Below, piece after piece: positions 45,990 to 57,469 of a DNA stretch of 64,000 nt. Source of the DNA: Campylobacter concisus (GTDB taxonomy: Bacteria > Campylobacterota > Campylobacteria > Campylobacterales > Campylobacteraceae); NCBI RefSeq assembly GCF_003048405.1, contig NZ_PIQS01000001.1, forward strand, positions 124,001-188,000, given 5' to 3'. The notes beneath the pieces are model-generated. The model ran no database searches and was not told where the DNA came from. It saw nothing but the letters and a program-made list of their open reading frames with translations. The translations under genes and the position numbers were made by a program. Positions within the stretch are counted from its first letter, which is position 1. Each line of letters opens with the position of its first letter.

Positions 45990-48433
45990 TGCGACAAATT
46001 TTTAAATTTATCATTGCTAAAAACAAGCTTATTATTGCTCTGATTTTAGCTTTAAGCGTAGTTTTTGGCTATCTTAGCACCAAGCTTAGCGTTGATGCGT
46101 CAGCTGAAACGCTACTACTTGAGCACGACCCTGACTTAAAAGCTTATAGAGAGATAGCCAAACGCTACGACTCACCCGGATTTTTAGTGGTTGCTTTTAC
46201 ACCAAAAGATGATCTTTTTTCACCTAAAAATTTAGAACTTATCAAAAATTTAGGTGATGAACTAGCTAAAAACGATATGGTAAATAGCGTCATCTCTATA
46301 ATAAATATTCCGCTTTTAAATAGTGTAAAAGGCGGGATTACTGGTATCTTAGATCATACTCCAACGCTGCAAGATAAAGATATAAATATTTCAAAAGCGA
46401 AGCTCGAGTTTGCCAAAAGTCCGATTTACAGCGGAAATTTGATAAGCAAAGATCTAAAAACCACAGCAATTGCTCTAAATTTAAAACAAGATGAGAAATT
46501 TAATGAGCTTGTAAATGAAAGAAATTTACTTAGCCAAAAAGAGTCAAACGGCACTATCACACAAGCTGAGCGACTTAAGCTAGAGGCTCTTGCCTATGAG
46601 TTTAAAGCCTACCGAGATGAGCTTAGAAAGAGCGATCACGAAAACCTTGAGGCTATAAAAGCAACCATAGCTAAATTTAACGCAAATGACGAGCTATTCT
46701 TAGGCGGTGCAAATATGATCGCCGATGATATGATAGGCTTTATAAAGAGCGATCTTTTGGTCTATGGCCTAAGCGTACTTGCTCTTCTTAGCTTTAGTTT
46801 GTGGCTATTTTTCAGGCAGGTTAGATGGATAGTTTTGCCGATGTTTATATGTGCCGTAAGTGCCATTTTTACGACCGGAATTTTTGGTATATTTGACTGG
46901 GAAGTGACGGTCATTAGCTCAAACTACATCGCACTTCAACTCATCATTACTATTTCAACTGTGATTCATCTTGTCGTTAGCTATAGAGAATTTTACGCAA
47001 AGCATCCAAAATATAGCCAAAATCAGCTAATTTATCTAACGCTTCGTGATAAATTCTCTCCATCTTTTTGGGCGATATTTACCACGGTTATTGGCTTTAG
47101 CTCGCTTATGAGTGCTGACATAAAGCCAGTTATCATGCTTGGCATTATGATGAGCACTGGCATTAGCGTTTCGCTTGTGCTTGCATTTTTGCTATTTGGC
47201 GCGATAAATGTAAATTTAAACAAATTAGCTCCCATTAGAACCTTTGAAAATAGCTTTAAATTTACAAAATACTGTGCAAATTTAGCACTAAACTCAAGAA
47301 AGGTCATCTATGTAGTTTGCGCTCTAGTTGTCTGCTTTGGTGTTTATGGTATCAGCAAGATAAAGGTTGAAAATAGCTTTATAGGCTACTTTAAAGAAAG
47401 CACAGAAATTCGCCAAGGAATGCAAGTCATTGATACCAAGCTTGGCGGCACGATACCAGTTGATGTGATAGTGAAATTTAAAGAGCAAAAACAAGAAAAA
47501 AATGCCGAGCAAGATGAGTTTGAAAATGAGTTTGAAAGCAACGCTAAGGATGCAAAATACTGGTTTAATAGCTATCACACAAGGGTTGCTGAGAAGATTC
47601 ACGACTATTTAAAAGAGCAAAAATTTGTCGGACATGTAAGCTCGCTAGCAACCCTTATAAAAGCCATAAAAGAGCTAAATAACGGTGCGAGTGATGATTT
47701 TTTATTAGCTGCGATGTATGAGAAATTACCACAAAATTATAAAAATATCTTATTAAGTCCTTATGTAAGCGTTGAAGATGATGAGCTTAGATTTAGTATA
47801 AGGATCGTCGATAGCGACTCCGAGCTTAGACGAAATTTATTTCTAAAAGAGCTTAGAGAAGGGCTAGCACAGCTTACTAAAAATGACAATGTAAGCATAG
47901 AAGTGGCCGGCATGATGGTGCTTTATAATAATATGCTTCAAAATTTACTTAGCTCACAAGTTGATACTTTTGGACTAACTGTCGCTATACTTTTTGTCAT
48001 ATTTTGCTTTATTTTTAGAAGCATAAAGCTAGCAACCATTGCGATAGTTTCAAATTTAATCCCGCTTTGCACGCTCTTTGGCGTGATGGGATTTTTTGGT
48101 ATTCCGCTTGATGTGATGAGTATCACGATCGCAGCCATTAGCATTGGTATCGGTGTTGATGATATCATTCACTATATCCACCGCTTTAAAGAAGAAATGC
48201 TTACAAAAAGTGTTTTTGAGAGCATTAAAGTCGCACACGCAAGCATCGGATATGCGATGTATTACACATCATTCACTATTTTTCTTGGTTTTAGTGTGAT
48301 GATAACCAGTAACTTTATCCCGACCATATATTTTGGCTTACTAACCGATCTTGTTATGGTATTTATGCTTCTTGGCGCACTAATCATCTTACCAAGCCTC
48401 ATTGCAAGCTTTGTAAAAAAGCGCGATATTTAA
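45989..48433 (+). CDS. RND/MMPL-superfamily transporter (HpnN-like)
   Basis: 814 residues with the RND plan of two repeats: TM1 near residues 8-28, a large periplasmic domain, five TMs (about 250-400), TM7 near 435, a second periplasmic domain, and five TMs to about 810. The second half has AISIGIGVDDIIHYIHRF, the acidic proton-relay motif. Such proteins include hopanoid and lipid exporters. Position after mlaA and mlaC suggests proton-driven lipid movement between the membranes in place of the MlaFEDB ATPase complex, which is not encoded here. Confidence 0.88.
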   Translation: MRQIFKFIIAKNKLIIALILALSVVFGYLSTKLSVDASAETLLLEHDPDLKAYREIAKRYDSPGFLVVAFTPKDDLFSPKNLELIKNLGDELAKNDMVNSVISIINIPLLNSVKGGITGILDHTPTLQDKDINISKAKLEFAKSPIYSGNLISKDLKTTAIALNLKQDEKFNELVNERNLLSQKESNGTITQAERLKLEALAYEFKAYRDELRKSDHENLEAIKATIAKFNANDELFLGGANMIADDMIGFIKSDLLVYGLSVLALLSFSLWLFFRQVRWIVLPMFICAVSAIFTTGIFGIFDWEVTVISSNYIALQLIITISTVIHLVVSYREFYAKHPKYSQNQLIYLTLRDKFSPSFWAIFTTVIGFSSLMSADIKPVIMLGIMMSTGISVSLVLAFLLFGAINVNLNKLAPIRTFENSFKFTKYCANLALNSRKVIYVVCALVVCFGVYGISKIKVENSFIGYFKESTEIRQGMQVIDTKLGGTIPVDVIVKFKEQKQEKNAEQDEFENEFESNAKDAKYWFNSYHTRVAEKIHDYLKEQKFVGHVSSLATLIKAIKELNNGASDDFLLAAMYEKLPQNYKNILLSPYVSVEDDELRFSIRIVDSDSELRRNLFLKELREGLAQLTKNDNVSIEVAGMMVLYNNMLQNLLSSQVDTFGLTVAILFVIFCFIFRSIKLATIAIVSNLIPLCTLFGVMGFFGIPLDVMSITIAAISIGIGVDDIIHYIHRFKEEMLTKSVFESIKVAHASIGYAMYYTSFTIFLGFSVMITSNFIPTIYFGLLTDLVMVFMLLGALIILPSLIASFVKKRDI

Positions 48434-48440
48434 GCTAAAT

Positions 48441-49016
48441 TTATTTGATAACTTTGATGAATGAGTAGACATCGGCCACGCCATCAATATGCTTAGCGTA
48501 CCAAATAGCATGTTTTTCTTGCTCAATGCTATCAACTACGCCGCTAAATACAACATCACAGCCAACGATACTAACACGCACATTTGTGCCCTCAACTATA
48601 CTATCTTTAAAAAGATTTTGCTTTAAGTTTGCAAGAATTTTTAGACTATCGCACGGATATTCTGGCTTTTTGATACGAAGATAGGTATAAATTTTTCGCA
48701 CACCATCTGTACTTTTGGCCAGTTCTACCAGCTTATCTTCAAGCTCTTTACTATCAACAAGTCCGATCAGATAAGCATCTCCGTAAAAAACCTCTATCTC
48801 GATATCGATATTACTAAGACCTTTTGAAAATAAAATTTTGCTTTGCAATTTGCTTTGTATAAATTTATCTCTTGTGATCGAGTAAATACCACGTTTATCG
48901 CGTGAAATAGAGTATGCATCATATACATTTAGCGGCGCAGTTGCTGGAGAAAGAACCGAAGAGCAAGAGCAAAAAAATAGAGTTAAAAATACAAAAACGC
49001 TAAATTTTAAAATCAG
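48441..49016 (-). CDS. BON-domain lipoprotein with a non-canonical start
   Basis: About 191 residues. A TTG at 48848 gives a 135-residue protein, but the frame stays open upstream and there encodes a lipoprotein signal (ILKFSVFVFLTLFFCSCSS), so translation must begin near 49016. No ATG, GTG or TTG exists there: the only candidates are CTG at 49016 or ATT at 49013, after an AAAAGGA site. The mature protein has two BON-like domains (from about residue 60, with GLVDSKELEDKLVELAKSTDGV; and from about 135, with FSGVVDSIEQEKHAIWYAKHIDGV). BON lipoproteins such as DolP and OsmY guard the outer membrane. Function here is inferred. Confidence 0.75.
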   Translation of the reverse strand: MILKFSVFVFLTLFFCSCSSVLSPATAPLNVYDAYSISRDKRGIYSITRDKFIQSKLQSKILFSKGLSNIDIEIEVFYGDAYLIGLVDSKELEDKLVELAKSTDGVRKIYTYLRIKKPEYPCDSLKILANLKQNLFKDSIVEGTNVRVSIVGCDVVFSGVVDSIEQEKHAIWYAKHIDGVADVYSFIKVIK

Positions 49017-49091
49017 AAATCCTTTTGTAATTTCAAAAAGTTTATAGAAAATGGGCTAAAATTTATCTAAATCTGCTAAAATAACGCGCAC

Positions 49092-49189
49092 GGAGGATAA
49101 AGTAATCTGGTGATGCTCACGGGCTTCAAACCCGATGACTGGGCGGTTGACCGTCTGGTGGGGAGTTCGATTCTCTCATCCTCTCGCCA
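49092..49189 (+). tRNA. selC: tRNA-Sec, anticodon TCA
   Basis: About 98 bases, long for a tRNA, as expected for selenocysteine. The anticodon TCA is at 49126-49128 in the loop CTTCAAA between CGGG and CCCG arms. A long variable arm (GGGCGGT paired with ACCGTCT, 49141-49158) and a T arm with TTCGATT follow, then CCA at 49187-49189. The 5' acceptor GGAGGAT pairs with ATCCTCT, leaving the exact 5' end and last pair uncertain. It decodes UGA as Sec; no selenoprotein gene was recognised in the window. Confidence 0.93.
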
Positions 49190-49195
49190 CTCACT

Positions 49196-49855
49196 TTAAA
49201 TTTTACTTTTATCAAGCAAATTTATAATCCCAAACAAAATAAAGCTTAATACAACCAAAACAAGGCTTAAAATCAGCGCTTCATCACTTTTACCATCGTA
49301 TACGGCATTATAAATGGCAAGAGAGATAGTGTCTGTTTTGCCTATGATATTACCACCCAAAATTAGTGTTATTCCAACCTCGCCAAGCCCACGCGAGATC
49401 GCTAAAATAAAAGCCGTCGCTACGCTTTTTGCAACACATGGAAAGAGCACGAAAATAGCTGTTTGAAATTTATCTTTTCCAAGGCTATATGCTGCTTCGC
49501 TTAGGCTTTTTGAAAGTGAGCCAAGAGCAGAAGCGACAGGCTTTACAAATAGTGGCAACGAAGCTATAAAAGCAGCTAAAACAAGGGCCTTAAAGCTAAA
49601 AATAATTTCTAAATTTAAAGCCTTACCGAAGATGCCATTTTTGCCAAGCAGATAAAGCAGTAAAAATCCAGTCGCAATGGGCGGAAAGATGAGTGGAAAA
49701 GTTACGATCATCTCTAAAACGGCTCTAAGTTTACCTTTATAAAAGGCCAAAAGATAAGCTAAAGCTAGCCCAAAAACGACGAGCAAAGCCCCTTGGCACA
49801 AAATGACCTTTATGCTTAAAATCAGAGGATCAAACAGCCAAGAGAGCTCTTGCAA
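49196..49855 (-). CDS. ModB/TupB-like oxyanion ABC permease
   Basis: 219 residues, five membrane helices. FPLIFPPIATGFLLLYLLG, SEAAYSLGKDKFQTAIFVLFP (EAA loop) and SRGLGEVGITLILGGNI are like ModB, but the sequence is clearly distinct from the ModB at 41050-41727. It follows the binding-protein gene after 8 bases. No ATPase gene accompanies the pair; the reading ends 6 bases from selC, convergent with it. Confidence 0.88.
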   Translation of the reverse strand: MQELSWLFDPLILSIKVILCQGALLVVFGLALAYLLAFYKGKLRAVLEMIVTFPLIFPPIATGFLLLYLLGKNGIFGKALNLEIIFSFKALVLAAFIASLPLFVKPVASALGSLSKSLSEAAYSLGKDKFQTAIFVLFPCVAKSVATAFILAISRGLGEVGITLILGGNIIGKTDTISLAIYNAVYDGKSDEALILSLVLVVLSFILFGIINLLDKSKI

Positions 49856-49863
49856 ATTTAGCC

Positions 49864-50562
49864 TTATCTTATGCCAAATTTAGTGTAAATTTCTTTTGAT
49901 CTCTCGCTTTTTAGCTCATTTAAGAATTTCTCACAATCAGCCTTTTTATCGCATCCTTCAAGCTTCGCAGCTACAATGTTTGCTGGAGCGTAAAGCGATT
50001 TGTCTATCAAGATAAAACTACCAAAATCGTCTTTATGTGCATTTAGTTCGGTCTGATTAATAAATCCAGCATCAACTTCGCCGTTTAATACATAAGTAAC
50101 GACTTGTGGCACGCCGGCAACCGCTAAAATTTTATCCTTTAGCTCGCCACTTAAATTTGCTTTTTGCATAAATTCATTCGCTCTTTTGCCATAAACCGTC
50201 TTTGTTGCATCTGGCATAGCGATCTTGGAAAGTGCTTTTAGCTCTTCAACTTTTTCTATTTTTACACCTTTTTTAGTAGCCAGCACCAAGGCACCTGAGC
50301 CTAAATTTACATACTCAGCGATCTTTAGATCAGACTTTTTCAAAAAGTCCTCATCGCCCACGATCACGTCAGTTTTGCCCTCTTTTGCCTGAGCCATGAT
50401 AGCTGTGATGTTCGCAAAAGAAGTGTCGATATTTACGCCATCTTTTTTGAGATTTTGCGCGACTGCCTCAACTATCTTTTTATATCCGCCACCAGCACTT
50501 ACTAGCAAATTTTCATTGCCAAATGCAAAAATTGCGACCATTAAAAGTAAGAACTTTTTCAT
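49864..50562 (-). CDS. ModA-like periplasmic oxyanion-binding protein
   Basis: 232 residues with a signal peptide ending about residue 16 (AIFAFG). LLVSAGGGYKKIVEAVAQNLKKDG, AQAKEGKTDVIVGDEDF and the C-terminal ELKSERSKEIYTKFGIR are of the ModA class, diverged from the ModA at 42970. Substrate could be molybdate, tungstate or another oxyanion. Pairs with the permease just downstream. Confidence 0.87.
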   Translation of the reverse strand: MKKFLLLMVAIFAFGNENLLVSAGGGYKKIVEAVAQNLKKDGVNIDTSFANITAIMAQAKEGKTDVIVGDEDFLKKSDLKIAEYVNLGSGALVLATKKGVKIEKVEELKALSKIAMPDATKTVYGKRANEFMQKANLSGELKDKILAVAGVPQVVTYVLNGEVDAGFINQTELNAHKDDFGSFILIDKSLYAPANIVAAKLEGCDKKADCEKFLNELKSERSKEIYTKFGIR

Positions 50563-50660
50563 ATTTTTCCTTTAAAAGTAAAATTTCAAGATTTTATAAA
50601 ATATACTCTTATACATTCTTAAAATATATTTTTATAATTTTCACTTTTCTACCAAAATGC

Positions 50661-50666
50661 TATAAT
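50661..50666 (+). promoter_or_regulatory. Likely -10 box for the nicotinate phosphoribosyltransferase gene
   Basis: TATAAT 21 bases before the ATG at 50688, in GCTATAATCACGC; AAAAAGGA is the ribosome binding site. Confidence 0.5.
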
Positions 50667-50687
50667 CACGCTAAAAAAAGGACAAAT

Positions 50688-51776
50688 ATGAACGAACTTG
50701 AGCTAAAGATGCAAGGCAAGATAAAAAGGCTAACAGACAAGACCTTTAAGCTAGATCCAAGGATCGGCGAGGGCTACTTTACTGCGAAATATTTTCTAAA
50801 AGTAAATGAGATAATTAAGCAAAATTTGTCAAATCAGCACGTGACGATGCAGTTTTTCCAAAGGCGCGATGATATCGTGCTTTGTGGCATTGACGAGGTT
50901 TTAGCCGTCATCAATAAATTTGCCAAAGACCCAAGGGAGCTTGAAATTTATGCGCTTAATGATGGCGATATCATAAACGCAAACGAGCCAGTTTTAAAAA
51001 TAAGCGGCAAGTATGAAAATTTTGGCTTTTTAGAAAATGTGATCGATGCGACGCTTACTAGAAGAAGCTGCGTGGCGACAAACTCAAGAGATGTGATAAG
51101 AGCGGCAAATGGCAAGGACGTCTTTAGCATGGCAGACAGGCAAGATGACATCTACACGCAACCAGGTGACGGCTATGCTTCATTTATCGGCGGCATCAAA
51201 AAGGTCGCCACAGATGCTCAGGGCGAGCTTACTGGGCTAAAAGGTGGTGGCACCATGCCTCATGCACTCATTCAAATGTGCGGTGGAGATATAGTAAAAG
51301 CTTCAGAAATTTATGCTAAGACCTTTGAAAATGAGAAGATCACGGCATTGGTTGATTATAACAACGATGTGATAACGGACGCCTTAAAGGCTGCAAATGC
51401 CCTAAAAGAGAGGCTTGGCGCGGTTAGAGTGGATACTAGTAAAAATTTAATTGATAAGTATTTTGAAGGCAAAGATACGAGCAAATTTGACCCGCATGGC
51501 GTTTGCAAGGAGCTTATATTTGCTCTAAGAGAGGCGCTTGATAAAGCTGGTTTTAAATACGTCAAAATCGTCGTTAGCTCAGGATTTAGTCCTAAGATTA
51601 TAGAAGATTTTGAAGCTTATAACACGCCGGTTGATACTTATGGCGTGGGAAGCTATCTTGTTAAAAATGATATTTGTGGCTTTACAGGCGATCTAGTCGA
51701 GCTAAACGGCAAAAATGAGGCTAAATTTGGCAGAAAAAATTTCGCTTCAGATAGACTAAAGAGAGTTAAGTTTTAA
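50688..51776 (+). CDS. Nicotinate phosphoribosyltransferase-family protein
   Basis: 362 residues from the ATG at 50688 with AAAGGA upstream; a longer frame reaching into the divergent binding-protein gene is rejected. YFTAKYFLKVNEIIKQN, the GLKGGGTMPHALIQMCGGD segment and VVSSGFSPKIIEDFEAY are characteristic. The enzyme joins nicotinate to PRPP for NAD salvage. The overall length is that of the shorter bacterial form. It ends 8 bases before the next exported-protein gene. Confidence 0.9.
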   Translation: MNELELKMQGKIKRLTDKTFKLDPRIGEGYFTAKYFLKVNEIIKQNLSNQHVTMQFFQRRDDIVLCGIDEVLAVINKFAKDPRELEIYALNDGDIINANEPVLKISGKYENFGFLENVIDATLTRRSCVATNSRDVIRAANGKDVFSMADRQDDIYTQPGDGYASFIGGIKKVATDAQGELTGLKGGGTMPHALIQMCGGDIVKASEIYAKTFENEKITALVDYNNDVITDALKAANALKERLGAVRVDTSKNLIDKYFEGKDTSKFDPHGVCKELIFALREALDKAGFKYVKIVVSSGFSPKIIEDFEAYNTPVDTYGVGSYLVKNDICGFTGDLVELNGKNEAKFGRKNFASDRLKRVKF

Positions 51777-51784
51777 GAGAAAAG

Positions 51785-52282
51785 ATGAAATTTATAAAAA
51801 TTTTAATGTTTCTAGCGCTTTTTCTAACCGTTTGCACCGCCGCAAACTACGCTAATGCCTTTGAAAAGGTTGGTATCTTTGAAGACGGAGTTTATCGATT
51901 TAGTGAAAATGGACTCGGAGCGAACAAAGACCTGCTTATAAAGGTGATCTCAGTACAAAACTTGGACAGCTCCCGCAAAAAGATTATCTCCATGCTAAAT
52001 ATCCCTAAAAAATCTAAAATCACGGACTTTAAAACAAGCGATGCTGGCGTAATAGTATGGCCATTTTACGAGTTTGATGGCAAATTTATAACGACAATAA
52101 TCGTTGAAAATATAAAAAAAGAAGATAGCGATCAAAAACTGCTTAAGATGCTTGAGCTTAAGCATCCATTTTACTCAACGATCTTAGCTCGAAGAAAAGG
52201 GGCTAAAGACGCCATAGACGTAAAATACATGCTAAATTTCAAAGAGGCAAAGCTGGTAAAATCGTTTCAGAGCCGCCCTTAA
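51785..52282 (+). CDS. Exported protein of unknown function
   Basis: 165 residues with a signal peptide (LMFLALFLTVCTAANYANA, cleavage near residue 25). The mature part is mixed alpha/beta with a short stretch KISMLNIPKKSK-like basic residues. Not recognised. It starts 8 bases after the nicotinate phosphoribosyltransferase gene with a GAGAAAAG site and is probably co-transcribed with it; a short gap of 55 bases leads to mqnD. Confidence 0.75.
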   Translation: MKFIKILMFLALFLTVCTAANYANAFEKVGIFEDGVYRFSENGLGANKDLLIKVISVQNLDSSRKKIISMLNIPKKSKITDFKTSDAGVIVWPFYEFDGKFITTIIVENIKKEDSDQKLLKMLELKHPFYSTILARRKGAKDAIDVKYMLNFKEAKLVKSFQSRP

Positions 52283-52337
52283 AACTTTATTTTAAATAAA
52301 TTTCATTAAAATGGCGTAATCAAAAAAAGGATCATCT

Positions 52338-53210
52338 TTGCATAATCTAAAAACCATAAACGTCGCTCACTCGCCGGACGCTGACGATATTTTCATGTAT
52401 GCCGCGGTCAAATTTGGCTGGGTTAGCAGTAAAAATTTAGCCTTCACATCAAAGGCGCTTGATATCGAAACGCTAAACGAAGAGGCGCTAAAAGGCACTT
52501 ATGAGGCCACAGCGATCAGCTTTGCACTCTATCCAAAAATTTGCGACGAGTATGCGCTTTTACGCTGCGCGGTGAGCTTTGGCAATGGATATGGCCCAAA
52601 GCTTATCAAGCTAAAAAATAAGCAGCTAAAGCGAAATTTCAAGGTCGCGCTCTCTGGCAAAAACACGACAAATGCCCTGCTCTTTCGTATCGCCTATCCA
52701 GAAGCAAGGATAGTTTATAAAAATTTCCTTGAGATCGAAAATGCTGTGCTTAGCGGCGAAGTCGATGCTGGCGTACTAATACATGAAAGCATCTTAAATT
52801 TCTCAGGCGAGCTCTGTGTCGAGCGTGAAATTTGGGATATCTGGAGTGAACTAAACGGCGAAAATTTACCGCTCCCACTTGGTGGCATGGCACTTAGACG
52901 AAGCCTACCGATAACTGACGCGATCGAATGCGAGAGGGTGCTTAGCGAGGCCGTTAGGATCGCCACTTCTCACAAGCCATTTTTATCTCACATGCTAATG
53001 GAGCGAAACCTCATCAGAGTTGGCAAAGACGAGCTAAAAACATATCTAAATTTATACGCAAATGACGAGTCTATAAGCATGAACGAAACTCAGTTAAAAG
53101 CGCTAAATAAGCTCTATCAAATAGGCTACGATAAAGGTTTTTTTGAAAAGCCGATCGACGTAAACGACTACCTTATACCTACTGAATATAACGAAGTAAG
53201 GTTTAGCTAA
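52338..53210 (+). CDS. mqnD: 1,4-dihydroxy-6-naphthoate synthase (menaquinone, futalosine pathway)
   Basis: 290 residues from a TTG with AAAGGA upstream. NVAHSPDADDIFMYAAVKFG is the MqnD/MqnA-type substrate loop (periplasmic-binding-protein fold without a signal peptide). Later LPLPLGGMALRRSLP is typical of MqnD. It completes ring formation of the naphthoate in the futalosine route used by Campylobacter. Its stop overlaps the fliQ start (TAATG). Confidence 0.92.
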   Translation: MHNLKTINVAHSPDADDIFMYAAVKFGWVSSKNLAFTSKALDIETLNEEALKGTYEATAISFALYPKICDEYALLRCAVSFGNGYGPKLIKLKNKQLKRNFKVALSGKNTTNALLFRIAYPEARIVYKNFLEIENAVLSGEVDAGVLIHESILNFSGELCVEREIWDIWSELNGENLPLPLGGMALRRSLPITDAIECERVLSEAVRIATSHKPFLSHMLMERNLIRVGKDELKTYLNLYANDESISMNETQLKALNKLYQIGYDKGFFEKPIDVNDYLIPTEYNEVRFS

Positions 53211-53476
53211 TGCAAAGCACGCTTGTCTCACTTGGAGTTGAAACATTTAAGATCGCCCTTTACATTAGCCTTCCGATGCTGTTAAGCGGCCTAATAGCAG
53301 GTCTTATCATCTCCATTTTTCAAGCGACTACGCAGATAAATGAAACCACGCTAAGCTTTGTGCCAAAAATTTTGCTAGTCGTCGTTGTTATCATATTTTT
53401 GATGCCTTGGATGATCTCTATGATGGTTGAGTTTACCACTCGCATGTTTGATTTTATACCGGAATTTATCCAGTGA
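53210..53476 (+). CDS. fliQ: Flagellar export apparatus protein FliQ
   Basis: 88 residues with two membrane helices, GVETFKIALYISLPMLLSGL and LLVVVVIIFLMPWMISMMVE, and the loop FQATTQINETTLSFVPK that is diagnostic of FliQ. It is part of the flagellar type III export gate in the inner membrane. Coupled by overlaps to mqnD and murB, away from other flagellar genes, as is usual in Campylobacter. Confidence 0.97.
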   Translation: MQSTLVSLGVETFKIALYISLPMLLSGLIAGLIISIFQATTQINETTLSFVPKILLVVVVIIFLMPWMISMMVEFTTRMFDFIPEFIQ

Positions 53477-54270
53477 CGAGGCTCGTTGACTTTTCTAAAT
53501 TTACCTCGGTTAGGATAGGCGGCGTGCATGAAATTTTTGAGGTTACAAGTCTTGAAGATCTAAGCTCACCTCACTTTTCAGGCTCTGTGATGATAGGCGG
53601 GGGCAACAACTTGCTTGTCTCGCCAAATCCCCCAAAAATGGCGATGCTTGGCAAGAGCTTTGACTACATAAATTTAGAAATTTGTGATGAAAAAATTTGC
53701 CTTGAGATAGGTGCTGCGACAAAATCAGCCAAAATTTATAACTTCTGCAAGCAAAACAACATAGCTAGCCTTGAGTTTTTAAAAAATATCCCAGGCACGC
53801 TTGGCGGACTTATCAAGATGAACGCTGGACTGCTTAAATTTAGCATAAGCGACAACCTCACGCATGTGCGTCTGGCTCGTGGCTGGGTAAGCAAAGATGA
53901 GATAAGCTTTAGCTACCGTCACAGCAGCATAGATGAGGCCATTTTGGGGGCTAAATTTAAGCTTCAAAGCGGCTTTGACGCAAGCATCTCTGAAGCCATA
54001 AGCGCAAAAAGGGCAAATCAACCAAAAGGAGCTAGCTTTGGCAGCTGTTTTGTAAATCCAGATGGGCACTTTGCAGGGGCATTGATTGAAGCAGTGGGGC
54101 TAAAGGGACACGTGATCGGCGGAGCGAAATTTAGCGAAGAGCACGCAAATTTCTTGATAAATTTTAACCACGCAAGCTTTGAAGACGCCACAAATCTTAT
54201 AAATTTAGCAAAGGCTAGGGTTTTAGAGAAATTTGGCGTAGAGCTTAAGACTGAAGTTTGCATTTTATAA
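53473..54270 (+). CDS. murB: UDP-N-acetylmuramate dehydrogenase
   Basis: 265 residues from a GTG overlapping the fliQ stop by four bases. FAD-binding GGGNNLLVSP near residue 43, SLEFLKNIPGTLGGLIKMNAG, YRHSS (catalytic Tyr region) and SFGSCFVNPDG near residue 195 are the MurB landmarks. It reduces UDP-GlcNAc-enolpyruvate in peptidoglycan synthesis. A short form lacking the extra C-terminal lobe of E. coli MurB. Confidence 0.95.
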   Translation: MTRLVDFSKFTSVRIGGVHEIFEVTSLEDLSSPHFSGSVMIGGGNNLLVSPNPPKMAMLGKSFDYINLEICDEKICLEIGAATKSAKIYNFCKQNNIASLEFLKNIPGTLGGLIKMNAGLLKFSISDNLTHVRLARGWVSKDEISFSYRHSSIDEAILGAKFKLQSGFDASISEAISAKRANQPKGASFGSCFVNPDGHFAGALIEAVGLKGHVIGGAKFSEEHANFLINFNHASFEDATNLINLAKARVLEKFGVELKTEVCIL

Positions 54271-54278
54271 GGATGATG

Positions 54279-54767
54279 ATGAGTGAGTTTTTAGCAGAAG
54301 TTTTAACACTTTCTATTTTGTTTATTATGATTGGTTTTTATGCCGTTTATAGGGCTAAAAAGGCACAAAGCGAGCATGAGAAAAATGTGGCTAGTTATGA
54401 TAAAAATCTGCTAAATTTCGCCAAAATTTTAGGTGTTCAAAATCACATAGACCTAGTTAAATTTGATGAAATTTTGGCTGAAGCCTTAAAAGAAAAACTA
54501 ATTTTTAAATTTAATAAATCCACCTCACAAGAAGAATTTATATCTTTTATAAAAGATGAAAATTTTAAAAATAAGCCCCAAATTTCACAAAATCATATCG
54601 ATGAAGCTTTTTTAAACCTTTGTGCAAGCTCGCTTGTAGAGCCACTAAAGCTTGCGATACTAAAAAATGAAGATCAAATTTATGGATTTTTATTTGAAAA
54701 AGAGCAGCTTTTTGCCCTTATTGATAGCGCTGCACTGCTTGGCGAAAATATTATAATTTGCGAGTAA
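54279..54767 (+). CDS. Single-helix anchored protein of unknown function
   Basis: 162 residues from the third of three consecutive ATG codons (54273, 54276, 54279); the AAGG site at 54269-54272 is best spaced for the third. A membrane helix (residues about 6-24) is followed by a charged, mostly helical cytoplasmic part. Not recognised. A hypothetical gene sits at this place between murB/fliQ and recA in other Campylobacter by recall. Confidence 0.75.
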   Translation: MSEFLAEVLTLSILFIMIGFYAVYRAKKAQSEHEKNVASYDKNLLNFAKILGVQNHIDLVKFDEILAEALKEKLIFKFNKSTSQEEFISFIKDENFKNKPQISQNHIDEAFLNLCASSLVEPLKLAILKNEDQIYGFLFEKEQLFALIDSAALLGENIIICE

Positions 54768-54829
54768 ATCAAGTAAAATTCATCTCTTTTTAGATAAAAT
54801 CAAGCCAAATTTCAACTATAAGGTAAAAA

Positions 54830-57464
<2,635 letters not shown>

Positions 57465-57469
57465 GAATG

